In this document: piece after piece, positions 49,101 to 58,100 of the stretch
Numbering within the stretch: the stretch's first letter is position 1
How the letters are laid out: each line of letters begins with the position of its first letter
Assembly: GCA_030762935.1 (NCBI GenBank)
Contig: CM060896.1
Coordinates: 14,869,527 to 14,933,526, forward strand
Direction: 5' to 3'
Length of the DNA stretch: 64,000 nt
Origin: Hymenopus coronatus
Lineage: Eukaryota > Arthropoda > Insecta > Mantodea > Hymenopodidae
Made by a program: the position numbers and the translations under genes
The notes under the pieces: generated by a model
What the model saw: only the letters and a program-made list of their open reading frames with translations
Told to the model about the DNA's origin: nothing
Database searches by the model: none

Positions 49101-52100
49101 CAAAGAGTTTCTCAATAATGGTCATTCCAAGAAAAAAATTAATATTACATAAATTATGTGTTTCAATGGGCTCTACATTTTTTGTTAGGAAAGTCTTTTG
49201 TACCTCTTACAGTTTAAAAATTATGCAACATTCCTCAAAATTCATCCAGAATGAAGATATCTTCAGAGGCTATTCCCAGAAAATCCAAGATATACATTTC
49301 GTTTATGATAAAAATATCTTAAACATACAGTATTTAAATCAAAATTGTTAGAGCCATTTTTGAGAAAATCAAAATTTTCGAAAAACGTTCCATATAAACA
49401 GTGGTTGCGGGTGGGGAGATTTTCTTGAAAATCTTCATGTTGCATCCTTGGAAGATACCAAACTTAAATACCAAGTTTGATACTTAACGTCTTTTTCGTT
49501 TTTGAGCCACTCATGCACGCAATGGGGATTTTCTTGAAAATCTTCATCTCTTCATGCTTCTTTTTGAGAAATTTATGCAAGACTCCCAAGATTCTCATCT
49601 GGTTGCCACTTGAGAAAAACTTCCATACCATGACTTACTTCAGAATCTTTGGCTTGTAATGTTATATAATACATAAAGAAAATTCGAGGCATACATTACA
49701 CTCACCCATAATGAAATCCAACATCATGATTGCCAACCACTACAAACAGCTGTGATCCTGGTGATACTCGAAACATGTCGTTGAATCGGTTAACATAGTC
49801 AGCAAATTCTTTCTCACTGCACCAAAGTCCCTCATCAAACAAATCTCCTGCAGAATGAACAAACATTCACTTTAGCTTTAAAGCACATTGACAGCTATGA
49901 AAGAATGGCTTTGATCCAAAAACATGTCATGTTTTTATTTTTTACTTGCAGTATTTATTTGAATTCCAGATATTTTTTTTTCCAAAATATAATATTATTA
50001 TTGATAACTGAAAGTCATGTTACATTCACAATATATGCTTTCTAAATAACACGTGGGAAAAAGTAAGTTTCAAACTTTATAAGTATAGCAGTGGGGAAGC
50101 CTGGTGGAAATAGTATAGATTACCACCAAGGTGTTAGCATATGCTGCAGATTTTGTTCATTTCACTTCACATCAAAAAGTTAGCTGATAAAGTGCCTATA
50201 AAAGCTCCCATTGAATAAAAGTTTTCTCTCCAAGATTAAAATAAAATTAGAAGACATCTTTTCACATTGGTGGTTGTACATAAAGTTGTCTTGGTTGCTA
50301 ACAGTCAAGCAGAAACAGAGAGATTAGCTGTGCATTTTTCCTCCTCCGCCACACATATACCAGTACATTTCCACCGCCCCCCCCCCCAACACAAATTTTC
50401 TTTCTAATATGTGATGCAGGATTTTAACGTGAGCTGAAATTTTTTTTTTTAAAGTACGGCTTTATCTAATATGACTTTAAAATCACTTTTTACTATGATT
50501 TCATACCAGAAAACATTTTCTTAAGAATGCAGTGCAGCCAAATCATCCATTTTGAATATCATAGCGCAAGCAGCCAACAGTCTTTTATGAGTAAATGACA
50601 CTAGCTATGCAGTTTGTCACCAAATTACAATGAGTCACTATTACACTAACTATATAACCATGAACACTGTTTGTCCCTAAATTATTAGCTATGTACACTA
50701 AACATATAACTCACCCGTTAACTATGACCAGTCTAAACATAATCTCTACACCACAGGGTACACATGCCTAAATCCAATAAATTAATTGTGTGCACTGGTT
50801 GGTAAATCTATAAAATGCACAGAAGGATTTACTGGCAGGTGGGCAGCAAATCCTCCAGCCATCATCTCATAGTAGCCCCTCCAGGCATCTGTATGTATTG
50901 TGCTGGTGAATTCTACATGCTCTGCAACTAAATAGTAGTGCGTTTGCATCCCTATTATTATTCGGTCATATCATCATCTGTACCTCATTTGTTTCCACAT
51001 CTATCATTCCAAGGATCCAGTTGCCCTCTATATTGCACCCCTGATGGAACTTTCATTGGCCTATTCTACATTTATCAATTTGAACGACATGGCCAGAACT
51101 TCCAATTTTCCCTCTTAAAGTGATTTGGTATCGTTAGAGATCATGCACTTTGGAGCAGTAACTGAACCAATCAGATACTGACCACAACTCACACATTGGT
51201 CTCCAACCAAACATTCTATATTGTCACCTCGTATGACTGCTTGTATGTAAAACAGTGCATGAGGAAAAGAAGTTGCCCAGAAAATAGCTCTGCCTGCTTC
51301 AACCATGTTCCTATGCACAGGCTGTGTGATTTTTTCATGTCCAGTTCTAAAATAATAATAATAATAATAATAATATGAAGAACAAAAGTGAAGATGAGTG
51401 CAAGAGTAGGGCACTATTTTAACATTCTCCTTCCTGAAACAAAACTCAGTATATGTACGGTACCGTCTCTTAATGGGGAGCAAGACCGCATCGCATTCAC
51501 AATGCAGCATTCTTGTTCTCAGCAGATCCTCGTCAAATAATAATTGAAGACAGGCCTCCAAATCGTTGAGGTAAACTGACAAATCTGCTTTATTCAGATG
51601 AGCCATTTTTAAAAGTATTAGAATCTGTAAGAATATCACTATCTTCCCTTCTCACACTACAATAAATTCTCAATCGCATCCCCATGTTTGTAAAGCAATA
51701 AAACTGAGAGAAACTATGTCAGGATTTTTCAAAAATGATCGGTTGTTAATCACTTCCAGATGGTGTTACACATTTTGTTGTGCAGATGTCTGGGGATTTT
51801 TTGCATAGGTTGGGTACGATTCTTATAAATCATGTGCAGATTGACTGCTATGTGAGATGCAGTCTTTGGTTGGTTATGTTTGCTTCTTGAACTTTCAGAC
51901 TTTTCCCCTGAAGATACTGGACGTAGATTTAGGCAATAAATTGGTGAAGGAAACATTGTACCATGGCCTACAAAACCGGTAATTGTATACAATGAGGTTG
52001 AAAACACTGGACATTTCAATGCCACAGCCAGGATTTCAACCACGGATCCCCTGGTCTACCTACTGTAATTATCTAAAAATTAGTTCAAAATCTTCTCGGG

Positions 52101-55100
52101 CTTCTAGCCAGGTAAAAACTTGGCTTGATACCCAAGTCATCTTAAATATCACGCGAACCAATCAGATGTTAGCTTCATTCCAGCTCTTATAAATACTAGT
52201 CTCTGCAAGCTCAATCCATCAGTTCACACTGAAGACGAGGAAGATGCACTTCTTCAAAACGTCGGTATCAAGCTAAGTGTTTACCTGGTTAGAAGCCCGA
52301 GAAGATTTTGAACTAATACGTCGCCAGGAAAGCTTCAGTTCTTATTTTATCAAAAAATTGTTCAACCATTCTGACCAAACTTTGTTCTGCAAACAAAACA
52401 CACAATAAACTATGGAGCATTTTCAGAACTTGGAAGTATCTTAAGGAGAGCTCATAGAAGTCTGATGTCACTGCAAGAATATCTGGGGTTTGCTCTTTCA
52501 TTATTACAAATAGATGGGGTTGTATGAAAGGATTGTGGACTGAGCATAGAATTCCACAAAAATATTCAATAGCATGTGAGCAATTTCAAGGAATTAAAGG
52601 GAAAGAAAGCCATATATAATACCTATACTCACTCATAAATATCAAAGAAAATAAGTGGGAGAAAAAAAACCTTCTACAACTACGTAAATTATACTGGATC
52701 AAAGATTTAATATGCATTTGCTGTATAAAAATATTCTGGAACAGAGCATTTTCATCAGCATTTTTTGTATCAAATGTTTATTTGTTATTTATATTTTATG
52801 ATCAGTACTTCCCTGTTAAAGGCATCTAAGTTTTTTTGGAACATCAAGGAATCTAAGTTTTATTAGAACATCAAGGAATACATACCCAATATAAACACTA
52901 CATCTGGTTTGTGTATCCCCATTGCTGTCTGGAATGCTCGGTTCATCTGCCATTCCCTGTAAACATGTATACATGTTACTAACAGATGTATGAGAATTGG
53001 GTGTTAAGGAATTCATCAGCAAAGGTTGGTACAGGAAGCATAGAGTATGAAGCTTATACAGGAGCTTTGAGTACATAACCTGACCAAGCAATCACTTATA
53101 TTGCATTTTACATTTGGGCAGCTCATTATGCCATAACCAGACTAGTCTGAATATTGTATTTAAATGCTCTACAATTTAAATCTGTAAACATGTATATAAA
53201 ATACACACTGTTTCAAAACTGTTTATTATATATACACACTGTTTATTGTTGAGTTGCAAAACCCTTTTAGATGTTTTAAGTAACAATGAAAATTATATTA
53301 TATTCAGATTAGGCAGTACATGAAGCACTATGTGTGATGCCCATATACTCACACCTCATGATAACAAACAGGTTTCTCCTTGCTCATTATCGACAAACCT
53401 GTCTTAGATTTCAGGTAAAGGGGCAAAGAGCAATTACCTACTCAAAAGATTACTTATGATTTGGGTAATTTCAAGGTTGCTCTTGAATGGGAAACATGTA
53501 TTTTGCCCTAATGACGTCTTATACTTATTATTCTAATCATACATACTGTTAAATATACAAATGTTTCATTTAGTATTCAAGTTAAAGACAGGAAAATAAA
53601 GTTCTATCTCACTGCAAAAGGGATATATTTTTGTTTAACTTTATCAACAATCCTTTAGTAGTATTTTTGCCTCTGTTGCCTCTATCAGTTTCTTGCCTCC
53701 ATCCTCAAGATCATTAGCAGCATATGTATCCCAGCTTATTTTACTAGTCATTTCCTTGTCTGTTATGATTAAATTGAATGCTGGAAGAACAAACAAATAA
53801 CTATAGGAATGGTTCTTTAGTACAGTTTCCTATGACAAGGAATCCCTTAATGTTAGCTAACCATTTTGCACTGTCATGCAAATAAAGCATGTGACTCAGT
53901 GCTCTGTATCTCTGATTTGTGGAACAGGCATACAGCTGTTTCCTGGGTAATTGCCTAATCCATTCTGACCTTGAGGTGTATGTTGATATACATTTATTGA
54001 CATTGAAAACTCTAATGTTGTATCTCACAGGGTCTGAGCAACAATGTCTATATCTTGGTTTCATATCATCTGAAGAACCCTATACAAGAAACTCAACTCT
54101 TACCTCATAATAAAAACTGCGAATGTTGGCTAAATATCTCTGTACTAGGTAAACAGATTTTGATTGACATAATTTAGCTCACCTAATGTAATGTTTCTTA
54201 TTTAATGTTGTTACTTTATGCTGATCAAGGTAAACATTAACAAAATGATCTTGTTACTTAGTTCCTTGTAAGTAGGAGACAAATAAAGGAATATGCTAGG
54301 CTAAAGCGACAATCAAATCTTAAAAGAGTCACAATGCAATTAACACTGAAATTTAAGTCTCTTTGCATGACCAGGAGTAAAACAACAAAAATCAAATGAT
54401 GGGTTCCTGTTTGAGAAAAGTATAAGCAGTTAAAAAGTGAAACCATAAAAAGGATTATCTTGGAAAAAACAGAAAAGGTATATGACATAAAATGTCTTAT
54501 GACAAGATCTATATTTTTTGTGCAGTAATTTTTTGTCTATCCCATTAGGTTTAACAGTTATGCAAAAATCATTCTGAATGAAGAGGACTCTAAAGACTAT
54601 TCAGAGGAAATTTGAGATATATATTTTATTTTGACATGTAAATATCTTTAATACAAACATTTTAATTAAAATCATCAAGAGCCACTTTTGGAAAAAAGAA
54701 AAATTATCAAAACTTTTCCCATGTAGTTTGGGGTGGAGGATTTTCTTTAAAATTGTTGTGTCGCTTCCTTAGAAGATGCTGAAGGTCATTACTTTCTATG
54801 GTAACCCATTTGCCGCCTTTCTCTCCTTAGCTAGTCCTATACCATCTGCTGTTACTTTAGACTCCCAATTCTCACTCAAAAATACATTGTTGCCATTTCT
54901 GTGGTGTTGAGTCAGATGTAGTCAATCATCAATCATTTTCAGTTAGGTGCTTCTGTTGCTGCAGTAAACATGATGTGTCAATTAATTGGAGGAACACATT
55001 GTAAAGTTTACTTTAAGCGTGAATCTGCTCACTGTGTGCGCAGGGAGTTTGCTGGAAAGTTTACAACTTTGTACCACCTGCAAGAAAAACTATACATGCA

Positions 55101-58100
55101 GTCAACAATAAATTTGAATCTTCGGGTTCAGTGTTGGACAAAAAACATTCTAAGAGACAGTTAGTGTTAACAGAAAATAAACTGGACGAAATCAGTGTCA
55201 TTTGGAGCATTCACTTCAAAAATTGCAGAACAAATTAGCACAGCAAACAGGTGTATCTCCATCTTCTGCTAGAAATGCTACACGTCTGTTGAAACTAAAA
55301 TTTTATTACTGCACACAAGTGCAAGCATTAAAAGCAAATGACTCCAGTAAATGTGTGAATTATTGCAATTGGTTTTTCCAATCTGTAGAAAGAGGTTTTA
55401 TTGACACACAGTTTTTGTTTTCCTCTGAAGAATCTTGGTTTCACTTAAATGGGAGTGAGAATACTCACAACAGTCGATACTAGGCTTCAGAAAAACCCAT
55501 GCTATTGGATGGAACACCTCACTATGATCAGAAAATTGGAGTTTAGTGTGCAATAAGAATAATAGGCCCATTTTCTTGGATGAAATAATAAATGCAGAAT
55601 TCAGAGGCTAATTCTCAAACAATTTTTCGATTGCTTGACAGAAGAGAAAGCATATAGTTGGTTCCAGCATGATTCTCCAACAGCACACACGGCTGCCAAA
55701 TTGTTAAATACAGTAAGAGAGGTGTCTGATGACATAATTATTAGTGTTAGTTTGTGGTCCCCTTCTTCTCCTGACCTAACGAGTTCTGATTTTTATTTAT
55801 GGGTTGTTTTAAAAGACAAAATGCATCATTCCAATCCTTAGCACATTGAGGAACTTACAGAAAATATTGCAACAATTCATGCTGCTGAGCTCCAGCAAAT
55901 GAGTGACAACATTTTTAAGAGATATGAAGCTTTTTTGAGAGCAGCATCTATAATGAGTTAAGGATTTTACTCCGATTCTGCCTGTATAGTTTTCTCAGCA
56001 ACTTGCGGCTCTGTCGTGCATTGTTAGAGAGCACATGAGTGGGTTACCATATAAAATAATGACCCTGTAACCGACTTTTCTTTTTTTAGATATGCCACAC
56101 ACATATGCACACGCACACAATTGTACTGTTCTACACATGAACACAGTATTGTTCTATACATGAACACAGTATTGTTCTACACATGAACACAGTATTGTTC
56201 TATACATGAACACAGTATTGTTCTATACATGAACACAGTATTGTTCTACACATGAACACAGTATTGTTCTATACATGAACAATTTGCATATACCATTAAT
56301 GAAACATGTTTCCACTCCTTTTTTTTACATTTTGGGTCAGGTATATAGAGACAGCTTTGCTATGATACCAAGAAAAGAAGCTGTACTTTTTCACTTAGTT
56401 TGTTTACATTACTTTTAGTCCAATTTTGTAATGTGATAATTTATGTACTTGACGAGACCAATTGCAATGTTGAAAACAGCTTAACGGTCAATAAACTTTA
56501 TTCTTATTCTTAGTTTAATCTGTATTCTACCTCTTCCTCTCTTTCTCTCCATATTGTTACTTTTAGATAATATATTTATAACAAACTTATTAACTTTCAT
56601 AAATATTTTCTAAGTATTTTTTATGTATATGTAAATATTTGATACAAAAAATACATCATGTTTGCATGTTTTCTTAATTTACATTATTTTGTGGTGAAGA
56701 GGAATAAAAGAAAACATATTCAATGCACATAAAGTGTAGGCTAAGCATCTGGAACTATAATTTTAATGTACTTTACCTTCTGAGTTTATCAAACCAGTGA
56801 CCATTGCGAGAGCCAAGAAGGTGGGTGTCAGCCAGTAGAAGGGCTCGAACAGGTTGCTCATCCTGATGGAGGCGTACTGATTTGTCCACCTGGTTGGGAT
56901 CCAGTGGGGGCCACCAACACTGGCAACATAGAAAATAGAGTTTGCCAAATTCACTCTGGTCCAATAACACATCACATACAGAGTTTTCCTTTACATTGTG
57001 GCCACTGTCTGGTGGTGGTGTCCTGCCACCAAAACAGTTATATCATCTCCCCAGCTGGCTCTCATTTTCATACACGAAGTAATAGAAAATAACAGACAAG
57101 ATATTTGCAACATTTTGGATACTGAACCCTTCAGTGTGAATGAAAACTTTCTCTGAAGACATCAGAAAAATAATTATAATTGTAACTAAGGAGAACATGA
57201 GGCAGTTGAGGGGTTGTAATAATTGTTCTGACAACCGCCACAGCACAAGCAGCCATATATTGGCCACAGAAAAGCTCCATGGTTCCAGTGACCAGATTTA
57301 CAACATTCTTCCAATGGGTTAAGAGGAGCACTACTGTAAAAGTAATTTATAAAGAAAACACAACAAATCTCATTTTCTAATGGGCTATAAAACCCTAACA
57401 ACTGAAATATTATTTTTTGATGGGCTGTCATAGTGCAGGATGCTTCACACTATCTTCACTCTACACATTTAACCATTACTTCTTTTATCTTTCTTTCTCT
57501 CCCTTCATGATACCGTGTTGATATTCTTTTATTAGCCTTGGTCTAGCTGAGGCATGAGCAATGACATCTCAATGCTGTAGTTATCTCAAGTGATTTGTTG
57601 CGAAGGAATGCAAATATCCTTATATTACCAAAAATAAGGAAACTGGATCCAGTCTGTTTGTACAACATACTTTTTATTGATCAGTTCTCAGTGATTGGCT
57701 AAACATACTATAAGATCACACTATACTTCAAAGCTAAGGGTACATCACATGGTTAGCATCTGTATTGCTCAAAGCGACACTAAGAAGTCCTCTGCTTCCT
57801 TCACTACTTTCAAGAAGCTTTGCTTGCATCAACAATGCTACACATACATATTTACATTTTCATATTTTAACATTTACTTATATAAAATTACATCTCTTTA
57901 GCAATTATTACATTTTATAATACCCCTCTCCCTTAGAAATTTACTATTTGCTTATGCACGAGCTTGGTGCGTTTTCTTCTTACACAAATTCATCTTTGCG
58001 TGCATTGGCTAGAAATTAGAATTAATAAATCTGCTTCACATTGTTAACCAGAAGTTTACACCACCACATTTCTAAATATTAAAAACATACTTTGCTAGTT

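Noticed and set aside
57186..57431. Possible extra MPPE1 exon or separate gene upstream of exon 2
   Set aside because: Exon 1 (ending LLQ) joins exon 2 (starting CWWPP) in phase with exact family agreement, and the frames here have no resemblance to any family.
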